64,000 bases of DNA, taken from Planctomycetota bacterium (lineage in GTDB: Bacteria > Planctomycetota > GCA-002687715). Both the position numbers and the translations under genes were made by a program. The stretch's first letter is position 1, and the number at the start of each line of letters is the position of its first letter. The stretch covers positions 16,407 to 80,406 of the forward strand of contig SIAO01000011.1 of NCBI GenBank assembly GCA_009691765.1, read 5' to 3'. This document shows, piece by piece, positions 55,416-64,000 of the stretch. Below the pieces are notes generated by a model that did no database searches, was not told the DNA's origin, and worked only from the letters and a program-made list of their open reading frames with translations.

Positions 55416-58286
55416 TCATCGAGCCCCCGCTCGACGGCGCACATCCTTGGCGATCTCGTGCTCGGGCACAAGGGCCAATGCTTTTTCTGCAACACTCAAC
55501 GCCTCTTGTGAACGTCCAAGTTGCAACAACACCTCGCCGAGCGCCGCCAAGAGATCGGCCTCTGCGGTCGTCGTCGGCTGACACGCAAGCCCTACGCGCA
55601 GCGCTGCTTCTGCTTCAGCGAAGCGCTTGAGTTCTGTGCCCACGCGCCCACGTTGCAGATGCAGTTGAGCATCGATCGGATGCACGAGCGTTTGCGCGTC
55701 GAGATGCCGCAACATTTCTTCGCTTTGCCCCTTGACAGCCAAGAGCTTCAAGATCTCAGCACGCGCTTCGAGATCTTCGGAATCCAGCGCAACATGTTCG
55801 GAAAGAACTTGCATGGCTTCTTCACTTCGATTGTGAGTCAAAAGCAACTTCGCAAGCTGGCGACGCGGGCCTGTGCGCGACGCGTTCATGGGGAAAGTGG
55901 TGATGGCAGCGCGCATCTCTCGCTCTGCCCCTTCCGTGTCGCCTGAGTCGAGCAAGAGTCGCGCAAGCAGAGCGTGGATGTCAGTGTCTTCGAGGCCCGC
56001 TTTGCGCGCGTCTTGAAGGTGCTTCAGTGCGCTGCCCTTGTCTCCAGCTTTGGCAGCGAGTCGACCTTGCAAAGCCAGCAACTGTGGATCGCCTGCGCCC
56101 AACTTCGCCGCCACTTGGTCCACCGCCAAGCGTGCGGCCGCAAGGCTCGTGCGATCGAGCAGCGTCGCAGCAGCGCTCAGCAATGTGGCTGCATCAGCGG
56201 TGCCGCTGGCCGCGCCCGCAGTCGCCACTTTCAAACCCTGTTCCGAAAGGCGCGGGATGCGCTTCAGCGTTGCAATGCGCGCCCGTGCAGCAGTCGCGAT
56301 ACCGCGATCGAGCTCGTCCAAACTCAAGCCGAGAACATCTTGGGCAGCGGCCGCGAAACCCTTGTCCTCACCAAGTGCAACCAGCAGAGCGCGCATGCGT
56401 TCCATGCCGTACTCCTGCACCAACCATTCCGCGGCAAGCCCCGCCTGGAAATACGCGAACACCACTCGCGGTGATCCGAACGCTGCTTCGAACTGCCGGA
56501 CGGGAATCAACTCGCCCGCCGCCACGGCATCATGAAGATCGAGGTCCATGTGCCTGTCCCACGCCGGAAAGAGCGCGCGCTCTTCGTAGGTGCTCAGACC
56601 TTCGGTGAGCCACCGCGGAACACGGCCACGAGACAACCCGAGCGTGAAACTGTGCGCCAGCTCGTGATGCAAAGTGCGCGCCCATGAAGCACTGCCTGGT
56701 TGCAGCGCACTTGGCGACAACATGGTCAGGAGTGGACCGAAACAGAAACCAAGAAAGCCCACGCGCGGCAAAGCAAAGGTGCGCGCTGTGAGATCGCCAC
56801 TGCTCATCAACACTTCCACGCGCATACGCCCTGCGTCATCCAGACCTTGCGGTTTGAATCCGTATTTCTTTTCCAGAAGCGCCCACGATTGCTCCGCGAA
56901 AGGCGCGATCACGGGTTCCAGCGCGGCGCGTTCACGCTTTGCCAGACGCAAGAGCAAATGCTGCGTGGGCACATCTTCGTAGTAGCGCCCGACCACGCGC
57001 ACAAACTCACTCATGTTCTTGCGGCGCACATGCGAGAACTTTTCGGCTGCGGCAGCGGCATTCAGAGCTTCTTCTGCCAGCTTGTCTTCGCCAAGAAACA
57101 GCGCGTAACGCGCCACAGCATCGTGAGCGAGCGCGCTGGATGGCTCCAATGCAGCAGCGGCTCGTGCGAAAGCCAGGCTCTCGCTCCAACGCCGACGATT
57201 GGAGAGCACCTCGGCCACCATCAAACGCGGCACGGCTTGCTGAGAGCGCAACGCGTCAGCACGCGAGAGAGCCGCTTCACCAGCGACAGATCCATCAGCG
57301 AGCAACGCAAGAGCCGCAAGCAATCCAAGCCCGCGCAAATCCCGCGGATGCCGCTGCATGAACTCTGTCAGCGTGCCACTGGCTGCATTGAGCTCGACGT
57401 TGTCGAGCATGCGTGCTGCCTTCCACAGAGTTGCTTCCGGTTGGAGCGAATGAATGCTCAACGCGCGCGTGTAGGCCGCCACAGATTCTTCTTGCTTCTG
57501 CCAAGACTCGTACGCCCGTCCGAGCAAACCCAATGCTGGCGCAAGGTCTTTGCGCAACAACAAAGCCGCCTTGCCCTCCTCCACCGCATCACCTTCAAGG
57601 TGATGCTGATCAAGGTAAAGCCGCGCAAGGCCTAGCGTGGGGATCCAAATATCCAAGTCCACCGTTTCTGGGTGCGCGCGCGCTGCACTCTCGACGCTCT
57701 TTTGCGCTTCGACCAGCACCGCTTCGGCTTCCTTCGGCCCACCGAACACAACATAAGCCTCGGCAAGAGCCACGAGGTCGCGCGGTGCGCGCAACACCAC
57801 GCGGCGCGACTCGTCGAGCATGCGCTCGAGCAAAGCGTCGCTCTCGCTTTGCAAACCTGCATCACGACGCACCGCAGCGAGCAGCGCTGTCGCAGGCAAA
57901 TCGAATGCTGGCTCGCTTGCAGGCGCAGGGTCTTTGGAGCGCGTGAAGGGTTCGAGCAACGCAACTGCTGCATCAAGCTTGCCGCTCTCGTGGAGTATGC
58001 GCGCACGCGCCAGTGTTGCTGTGACGCTTTGCGGACAGAGCGCGAGCCAAGCGGTGGAATACGATTCCATGGAATCGAACGCACCCGTGTTCACGGCTGC
58101 ATGAAATGCGACCTCCAGCCACTCAGCAGCAAGCGGGCCTTTGGCAGCCGCTTCTTGCGCTGCTTTGAGCACTGCGGCGTCACCACCCTGCAACAACATG
58201 CGGCGCGCTTCATGCGCTTCGTCTTGAGCAACCAGCGGCAAAGACTGAACGAAAAACCAAAGACAAATGGCGATAGTGCAACGCAT
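55416..58286 (-). CDS. Secreted TPR protein with gluzincin metallopeptidase (peptidase MA-like) domain
   Basis: Signal peptide; HHELAHSFTLGLSRGRVPRWLTEGLSTYEE (HExxH plus downstream Glu); TPR arrays on both sides. Confidence 0.88.
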   Translation of the reverse strand: MRCTIAICLWFFVQSLPLVAQDEAHEARRMLLQGGDAAVLKAAQEAAAKGPLAAEWLEVAFHAAVNTGAFDSMESYSTAWLALCPQSVTATLARARILHESGKLDAAVALLEPFTRSKDPAPASEPAFDLPATALLAAVRRDAGLQSESDALLERMLDESRRVVLRAPRDLVALAEAYVVFGGPKEAEAVLVEAQKSVESAARAHPETVDLDIWIPTLGLARLYLDQHHLEGDAVEEGKAALLLRKDLAPALGLLGRAYESWQKQEESVAAYTRALSIHSLQPEATLWKAARMLDNVELNAASGTLTEFMQRHPRDLRGLGLLAALALLADGSVAGEAALSRADALRSQQAVPRLMVAEVLSNRRRWSESLAFARAAAALEPSSALAHDAVARYALFLGEDKLAEEALNAAAAAEKFSHVRRKNMSEFVRVVGRYYEDVPTQHLLLRLAKRERAALEPVIAPFAEQSWALLEKKYGFKPQGLDDAGRMRVEVLMSSGDLTARTFALPRVGFLGFCFGPLLTMLSPSALQPGSASWARTLHHELAHSFTLGLSRGRVPRWLTEGLSTYEERALFPAWDRHMDLDLHDAVAAGELIPVRQFEAAFGSPRVVFAYFQAGLAAEWLVQEYGMERMRALLVALGEDKGFAAAAQDVLGLSLDELDRGIATAARARIATLKRIPRLSEQGLKVATAGAASGTADAATLLSAAATLLDRTSLAAARLAVDQVAAKLGAGDPQLLALQGRLAAKAGDKGSALKHLQDARKAGLEDTDIHALLARLLLDSGDTEGAEREMRAAITTFPMNASRTGPRRQLAKLLLTHNRSEEAMQVLSEHVALDSEDLEARAEILKLLAVKGQSEEMLRHLDAQTLVHPIDAQLHLQRGRVGTELKRFAEAEAALRVGLACQPTTTAEADLLAALGEVLLQLGRSQEALSVAEKALALVPEHEIAKDVRRRAGAR

Positions 58287-58340
58287 AGGTGAGTTGGGAG
58301 AAGCTCATTGAACGGGATGCGCGAATCCCGCGCAACCCGG

Positions 58341-59330
58341 TTAGGAATGCGCCGTCAGTACAGCCTGAAGCAAGCGCTGCACCTTTTGACGCAGACTCTC
58401 CGGCGCGAGCACTTCAAACTCACCGCCAAAGGCCAGCAGCACCTTCGCAAGCGATTCTTCATCAGCGATCTGTGGATACCAAAGCGCAGATCCATCAGCG
58501 CCGTCTTCGACGCTGCCGGCTTCGGCACCCTCGCGAATCCAGCGTGCGGCGACACCCGTGAAACGCACTTTCGCGCGCTGATGTGCTTCGAAACCCAAAA
58601 GCGGTCGGCGCGTCCACTCTTCAAGACGCAAACTTGCCGGGATCTCGAAATGCCGATCCAAGACACGCATTCCCCGAACGCGATCAAAGCGGAAGAAACG
58701 CGGAGCGCTCTCACCTTCCACCAACGCCACGAGGTACCAGTGACCATCACGGTGCACCCCACCGTAGGGGTGCAAATCAAGCGCACGAGCGACACCGTCT
58801 CGCCCCGCGACGTAGTCCAACGAAATCACGCGGCGATCAAACAGCGCTGACGCCAAACGCTGCTGAATGCTGCTGCCAGACTCGACCGCATCTTCTGCGA
58901 GGCGAACGCGCTTGCTGAGCGAGCGGAACAGACTGCGCTGTTTGGGCCCCATGCTCTCCTCAACTTTGCGCAATAGCACCTGAATGGACTTGTTAGGCCG
59001 CTCACCCAAAGGCGCCGTGCTCTCGCACGCGATTTTCAGAGATAGCGCTTCAATGGCATTAAGACTGACAGGCCGCCGGAAATGATCGGCGAAGGCCATG
59101 TGCACACGATCGCCTTCGAGCGAAAAACAAATGTAGTCGTGCGGGAAGTATGGCGGCACACCGCACATGAGCAATGTCGAGCTCAAATCTTCAAGCACTT
59201 GTTCGCGCGTAGAGAAAGCACGCTTCGCAAGTTCATCAACGCTGATGCCTTGGTGTTGCAACACGATGGGCACCAAACTGAGGCAACGATTAAGAGTTTC
59301 GAGAGTGCTGTCCGCCATGAGTGATTTCAA
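58341..59330 (-). CDS. WYL-domain transcriptional regulator (PafC-like)
   Basis: SLDYVAGRDGVARALDLHPYGGVHRDGHWYLVALVEGESAPRFFRFDRVRGMRVLDRHFEIP; ATGA overlap with upstream WYL gene. Confidence 0.87.
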   Translation of the reverse strand: MKSLMADSTLETLNRCLSLVPIVLQHQGISVDELAKRAFSTREQVLEDLSSTLLMCGVPPYFPHDYICFSLEGDRVHMAFADHFRRPVSLNAIEALSLKIACESTAPLGERPNKSIQVLLRKVEESMGPKQRSLFRSLSKRVRLAEDAVESGSSIQQRLASALFDRRVISLDYVAGRDGVARALDLHPYGGVHRDGHWYLVALVEGESAPRFFRFDRVRGMRVLDRHFEIPASLRLEEWTRRPLLGFEAHQRAKVRFTGVAARWIREGAEAGSVEDGADGSALWYPQIADEESLAKVLLAFGGEFEVLAPESLRQKVQRLLQAVLTAHS

Positions 59331-60376
59331 CCAGCGCTCGCAGCGAGCTGTTCAGGGGTTGCAATTGTGTGGTTGACAGCATTGGTCTGCAGCAGTGCTT
59401 CCGCAGCTTCGCAGACTTGTTGACGCAAAGACTGCGGCGCATCCACCACCACGGCGCCGCCTCTGGCAAGCAACCACGGAATGAGCTCCGCAGGACGACG
59501 AACGCTCAATTCGAAGCGCACTCCGCGAGCATCGCTGCTCACTTCCGCTGCACGAGCCGGCATGATCTGCGTCGGGGCGCCCTGCGGTACACGCAACAGC
59601 ACTGTGAGCGGCTTGTTGTCGCCAAGCTCCCAGCCTTCTTCGCGCAAGTGACGCGCCAACGCGAACTCCACAGGAACATCGAAGTCCGGTCCTTGGCCTT
59701 GACCACACAGATCCACTTCGCCTTGAATGCGTGCGAGCTTGAACGTGCGGATTTCCTGCTGGTGGCAACAATGTCCGACGACATACCACGCGCCGCGGAC
59801 CATGCCGATGCCGTACGGGTCCAGTTGCCGCACCGCGGCTGTACCGCTTAAAGGTGCATATTTGAAACGCACGCGCCGACTCCCGGCCACCGCTTGCGCG
59901 AGTGCAGCAAGGGTCATTTGTGCACCGGGGTCACCACTTTGAGCGCGAAGACTCGTGAGCGCGTGGATTTCCGCAGCAATGTCGCCATCCGGTAAGTCCA
60001 CAGACAGCTTGCGAAGTGCACTCTTCAACGCTTCGCCGAGCAATCCACCACCGGTAGCCACTTGCCCCACGCGTGCAGCCATGCTGAGCACGACCGCTTC
60101 TTCGTGGGTGAACTCCATTTCGCGCTGCGTGACGCGCTCCCTGCGGATCACATACCCCAGTTGATCCGGATTTTGGTCCGTGTAATCGACCTCAATGGCA
60201 AGTTGCCGCAGATCGCGCTTGTCGCGTTCGAAGCGCTTCTCAAGAGCTTCCGCACTGGCCGCATCGTCGTAACCAATCACTTGCCCACGGATGGCGCTGA
60301 ACGGAATCGGATGCTTGGACGCCAACAACACCGCTACGAGATTCATCAATCTTTCGAGCTTAGATACAACTGCCAT
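59327..60376 (-). CDS. WYL-domain transcriptional regulator (PafB-like)
   Basis: KLERLMNLVAVLLASKHPIPFSAIRGQV, EKRFERDKRDLRQLAIEV, RQLDPYGIGMVRGAWYVVGHCCHQQEIRTFKLARI. Confidence 0.9.
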   Translation of the reverse strand: MAVVSKLERLMNLVAVLLASKHPIPFSAIRGQVIGYDDAASAEALEKRFERDKRDLRQLAIEVDYTDQNPDQLGYVIRRERVTQREMEFTHEEAVVLSMAARVGQVATGGGLLGEALKSALRKLSVDLPDGDIAAEIHALTSLRAQSGDPGAQMTLAALAQAVAGSRRVRFKYAPLSGTAAVRQLDPYGIGMVRGAWYVVGHCCHQQEIRTFKLARIQGEVDLCGQGQGPDFDVPVEFALARHLREEGWELGDNKPLTVLLRVPQGAPTQIMPARAAEVSSDARGVRFELSVRRPAELIPWLLARGGAVVVDAPQSLRQQVCEAAEALLQTNAVNHTIATPEQLAASAG

Positions 60377-60534
60377 CGGACACCCTTCTTGAACGCGCTC
60401 TCTCCCCGGATCGAAGACCGCACCGGGTGCTGCAACCGCCAACCGCCGCAACAGCGCCGCGATGCTATCCACGCCAAGGGAGTGCGGTCAACCCAGTGCC
60501 GAGCAGAAGCAGAACTCACGGCTGCGGCATGACT

Positions 60535-61908
60535 TCAGCGACGCCGAGTTTTCCATTGTCCGCGCTGCCACAGCACGACATAGAGGATTGCACCGAGTGC
60601 GTGCACCAATCCGATACACCACCAGACGGCGGAAGGGCCACGCGGGAGAGTACTCAACGGCAACAGCAACGCGAGCGGCAACAGCAATACGAGATAGAGA
60701 AACAAATCCACCAACATGGCCGTTCGGGTACTCCCAGCACCGTTCAAACCACGAGCGATCACGATGCCAACGCCGAGCCCCGGCAGAAACGGCAACAGCA
60801 CAGCAAGATAGGCGCGCGCTGCATCCAAGCTCTCTGCACGCAGTTCTGGCATGAGCCCGCGCAAGATTGGCTCATGCAACCACCACATCAACGCAGCGGC
60901 AAGCCCCATGCTGATGGCCGCCGCGCCAGCGAGGATCCACACGCCGCGCCCAGCGCGCTGCACCGCCCCGGCCCCGAGGTTTTGCGCAACGAAGGGCGTG
61001 GCTGCCGCGCCGAAGCCAAGCCCCATGAACACTGCCATCATTTCGAGGCGCACGCACAGCCCGACGCCATCCATGAAGGCCGCGGCAGAACCCGGAGTGA
61101 GATCTCGCGCGATGCGCAGCATCAAGAACACCGACACCACGCGCGCCGCGAGCTGCAACGACGTTGGCAAGCCTTGCGCCAAAAGACTGCGCAGTGAGGG
61201 CATGGCACCGATCAACTTGCAGGGCCGTACGCGCAAGCCGTGCACTCCGCGCACGAGCAGCATCACACCCAACACCGCAAAGATGACTTGCGCCGCAACG
61301 GTGCCGAGTGCCGCACCGACCACTCCGAGCCGCGGGAATCCCGCGAGCCCGTAGATGCAACAAGCTGTGAGCACGAGATTGGCAGCGTTGGCGCCAACAA
61401 GGATGTAGAGAGGCCAACGCCCGGATCCAACAGCGCGCAAGATCGCGGTGGTCTGCAAGATGAAAATCATCCCGCCCATGCCGTAGCCCATGATGGCGAG
61501 GTAGGCGACGCCGTCTTCGACCACGTCTGCGTTGTCGATCGCGAAGAACTGCACGAGTGGACGCGCACCGAGGCCGAACACAAGCGCGCACACCAGCGAA
61601 GCAAGACCCGCGACGCGCAGCGATTCTTCTGCGATGGACTGAGCTTCGTCGTGTTTCCCTGCGCCGAGAGCGCGCGAAAGACGCTCCACCGTGGCTGTGC
61701 TGAGTCCGTCGAAGATCAAGAAACCCAGCGGCAAGATGATGCCGCCGATCGTGACGCTCGCGACAGCACCGGGGCCGAGACGCGCGACCATGAGCATGTC
61801 CACGAGGTTGAAAAGCCCGTGCGCCAACATGCCGAGAGCCAGAGGCGCGCCAAGGAACAAGGTTTGGCGCACCAGCGGCCCAGTGGTCAGTGTGCCGTGA
61901 GGCTTCAC
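60535..61908 (-). CDS. MATE-family multidrug/polysaccharide-lipid-superfamily transporter
   Basis: GPLVRQTLFLGAPLALGMLAHGLFNLVDMLMVARLGPGAVASVTIGG, 12-TM pattern. GTG start overlapping upstream stop (GTGA). ORF extension to 62151 rejected. Confidence 0.92.
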   Translation of the reverse strand: MKPHGTLTTGPLVRQTLFLGAPLALGMLAHGLFNLVDMLMVARLGPGAVASVTIGGIILPLGFLIFDGLSTATVERLSRALGAGKHDEAQSIAEESLRVAGLASLVCALVFGLGARPLVQFFAIDNADVVEDGVAYLAIMGYGMGGMIFILQTTAILRAVGSGRWPLYILVGANAANLVLTACCIYGLAGFPRLGVVGAALGTVAAQVIFAVLGVMLLVRGVHGLRVRPCKLIGAMPSLRSLLAQGLPTSLQLAARVVSVFLMLRIARDLTPGSAAAFMDGVGLCVRLEMMAVFMGLGFGAAATPFVAQNLGAGAVQRAGRGVWILAGAAAISMGLAAALMWWLHEPILRGLMPELRAESLDAARAYLAVLLPFLPGLGVGIVIARGLNGAGSTRTAMLVDLFLYLVLLLPLALLLPLSTLPRGPSAVWWCIGLVHALGAILYVVLWQRGQWKTRRR

Positions 61909-62822
61909 GACGCAACCACGCTGCGGGCGTGTTCGAGAATCTCGCGTAATGCTTGCTGCACTTCGCGCGTCGGGCTCCAGCCTGTAGCTTGGCGCAAGCG
62001 CTGCGCCGAACCAACGATGCGCGCAGGGTCTTGAGCGCGCAGACGGCTCGTGTCGGTTTCCACTTGGAACTGCAATGGCGACAAAGCGAGCAGGCTTTGC
62101 AGTGCCGCGTGCAACGAAAGCGCGCGTCCGCACGCAATGTTGAAGATCCACTCAGGCCCCGTGTACTGCAACAAGAGCATGTACGCCGCGACGACATCAG
62201 CCACGTGCAAGAAGTCGCGCTCGGCCGCGAGGTTGCCGGTGCGGAGCAAAGGCGCCACAGCACCGCGTTCTGCGTTCGCAATCTGCTGCGCGAAATGCGC
62301 GAGCGAGATCTTCGGGTTCATGCCAGCACCGATGTGGTTGAAGGGTCGTGCGACGATGACATCGAGCCCGCGTTCTCGTGCTCGACGGCAGAGATGCTCC
62401 GCAGCGATTTTCTGCAAACCATATGGATGCGTGCTGTCGAGCGACGCCGTTTCTTGAAGCGGTAAGTCCTCGGGGCGCGGATCGCCATAGACACTGCACG
62501 TGCTGATATGCAGAACGCGCGGCGCTGGCACGAGGGCCGCGGCTTCATCGAGAACATTCAGAGTCCCACCAACATTCACGGCGTAACTCGCGCGTGGCTG
62601 CGCGGCCACATCGGGCACGTAAGTCTTGGCGGCGAGGTGTACCACTGCGCTAGGGCGCAGTTCCGCCATGGCTGCTGCCACTTCGCTGCGACAAGTGACA
62701 TCAAGCACCGCGCCACTCAAACCGATGCTGACGCGCGCTCCAGCGTTTTCGAGGGCATGCACGAGGTGTCTGCCAACAAACCCTCGCGCTCCAGTCACCA
62801 GCACATGTGCAGGCAGCGGCAT
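61905..62822 (-). CDS. NAD-dependent epimerase/dehydratase, GDP-6-deoxy-lyxo-4-hexulose reductase (RMD)-like
   Basis: HVLVTGARGFVGRHLVHAL, STCSVYGDPRPEDLPLQETASLDSTHPYGLQKIAAE, VARPFNHIGAGMNPKISLAHFAQQIA; coupled with gmd. Confidence 0.85.
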   Translation of the reverse strand: MPLPAHVLVTGARGFVGRHLVHALENAGARVSIGLSGAVLDVTCRSEVAAAMAELRPSAVVHLAAKTYVPDVAAQPRASYAVNVGGTLNVLDEAAALVPAPRVLHISTCSVYGDPRPEDLPLQETASLDSTHPYGLQKIAAEHLCRRARERGLDVIVARPFNHIGAGMNPKISLAHFAQQIANAERGAVAPLLRTGNLAAERDFLHVADVVAAYMLLLQYTGPEWIFNIACGRALSLHAALQSLLALSPLQFQVETDTSRLRAQDPARIVGSAQRLRQATGWSPTREVQQALREILEHARSVVAS

Positions 62823-62835
62823 GAGCGCTCGCTCC

Positions 62836-63810
62836 TCAGGCTTGCGCAATTTCGCGGCGCACGCGTACAAGATCCGCGTCCACCATCATGCTCACAAGCT
62901 GCTCGAAGCTGACTTCAGGCACCCAGCCCAACGTCTCGCGCGCGAGGCTCGCGTCGCCCAAGAGCGAATCAACTTCAGCAGGGCGCAACAAGTTTGTGTT
63001 GGTCACCACGTGCTGCTGCCAATCCAAGCCCACGTGACCGAAAGCCAATTCGCAGAGTTCGCGCACGGTGTGCTGCCGACCACTGGCAATGACGTAGTCG
63101 CCGGGCGTGTCTTGTTGCAACATCAGCCACATCGCACGCACGTAGTCGCCGGCGTAGCCCCAGTCGCGTCGCGCATCCAAGTTTCCGAGTTCGAGTTTCT
63201 GCTGCTTGCCCAGTTTGATGCGCGCAACAGCGTCAGTGATCTTGCGGCTTACAAACTCGCGCCCACGCCGCGGCCCTTCGTGATTGAAGAGGATGCCGCA
63301 CGACGCATGCATGTCGTAGCTCTCGCGATAGTTCACTGTGATCCAATGCGCGTAAGCCTTCGCGACACCGTACGGACTGCGCGGATAGAACGGCGTGGTT
63401 TCCGTTTGCGGCACTTGGCGCACGCGGCCGAACATCTCGGAAGAGGATGCCTGATAGAAACGAATGTTGGGATCAATGATGCGCACAGCATCAAGAATGC
63501 GCGTGACCCCGAGCGCCGTGAACTCGCCCGTCAGCACAGGCTGTTCCCAAGAAGCCGGCACAAAGCTCATGGCCCCGAGGTTGTAGAGCTCGTGGGGGCG
63601 CACGCGGTCGATCACCTTCACCAGCGAGCTTTCGTCCAACAAGTCGGCCTGGTGGATCTCGATGCGATTCAGCAAATGCCCGATGCGTTCGCTCTGGTCC
63701 ACACTCGAACGGCGCACGATGCCTGCGACGCGGTAACCCTTGTCCAGCAGCAGATCTGCGAGATGCGAGCCGTCTTGCCCTGTGATGCCTGTGATCAACG
63801 CTGTACGCAT
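62836..63810 (-). CDS. gmd: GDP-mannose 4,6-dehydratase
   Basis: [93 protein letters not shown]. Confidence 0.96.
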   Translation of the reverse strand: MRTALITGITGQDGSHLADLLLDKGYRVAGIVRRSSVDQSERIGHLLNRIEIHQADLLDESSLVKVIDRVRPHELYNLGAMSFVPASWEQPVLTGEFTALGVTRILDAVRIIDPNIRFYQASSSEMFGRVRQVPQTETTPFYPRSPYGVAKAYAHWITVNYRESYDMHASCGILFNHEGPRRGREFVSRKITDAVARIKLGKQQKLELGNLDARRDWGYAGDYVRAMWLMLQQDTPGDYVIASGRQHTVRELCELAFGHVGLDWQQHVVTNTNLLRPAEVDSLLGDASLARETLGWVPEVSFEQLVSMMVDADLVRVRREIAQA

Positions 63811-63925
63811 GGTTCGCGCTGATCGTATCCGCCAGCGCGGGCGTGGCGCTCGAGCCCACACAACTTCTTCGCACCCGCGGGGTTGACCTCTGCCCACTCC
63901 TTGCCAGAATGGCGACCGTCTACTG

Positions 63926-63999
63926 GGGCGTATAGCTCAGTTGGCTAGAGTGCCACATTGACATTGTGGAGGTCACTGGTTCGAGCCCAGTTACGCCCA
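63926..63999 (+). tRNA. tRNA-Val (anticodon GAC), CCA not encoded as far as visible
   Basis: Cloverleaf by eye: GGGCGTA/TACGCCC acceptor, GCTC/GAGT D-stem, CCACA-TTGACAT-TGTGG anticodon arm, ACTGG-TTCGAGC-CCAGT T-arm, discriminator A. Confidence 0.95.
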
Positions 64000-64000
64000 T

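Noticed and set aside
60872-62281. 469-aa minus-strand ORF in another frame of the MATE/RMD region
   Set aside because: Arg/His/Ala-rich low-information translation; overlaps two well-supported genes.
1-64000. CRISPR arrays, IS elements, phage genes, toxin-antitoxin or defence modules
   Set aside because: No repeat-spacer pattern, transposase/integrase or recognised defence protein noticed in the sequence or ORF track.

Overview
A gene-dense, GC-rich bacterial chromosome segment with no mobile element, CRISPR array or rRNA recognised. Lineage is probably the PVC/Planctomycetes area, inferred from the DUF1501 + DUF1549/DUF1553/PSCyt1 pair and a 'Plancto_Ver'-type conserved hypothetical. Order of content: Ser/Thr kinase, PNP, type-2-like IleRS, PurN; DUF1501 and cytochrome-like pair; YprB/YprA-type exonuclease + helicase; BadF-type kinase; giant TPR lipoprotein; a ~23 kb minus-strand exosortase/exopolysaccharide locus (deacetylase, WcaJ-like transferase, fused exosortase-EpsI, GT39-like, Wzy-like, GT, CpsD-like, ExeA-like ATPase, Wzc-N/GumC, Wza, GT2, rfbBDA, SDR epimerases, WecB, WbpA-like, GlmS, UXS); AccC/AccB; MoaB/MoaC/ComM; an atypical radical SAM protein with a small coupled partner; an S41 protease; HolB/Tmk/divergent DnaA; TPR metallopeptidase; two tandem WYL regulators; MATE; RMD/GMD; tRNA-Val(GAC). 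Main second-look items: (1) the complete-looking exosortase/EPS locus with no visible sorting substrate; (2) a DnaA homologue with intact Walker A/B but apparently missing the box VII arginine and sensor II arginine; (3) a radical SAM protein with a CX10CX2C motif; (4) an S41 protease with an EF-hand/dockerin-like repeat insertion; (5) a CpsD-like ATPase lacking the P-loop lysine; (6) an IleRS that has lost the CP1 zinc-knuckle cysteines. All family calls are from reading translated sequence; no search was run.
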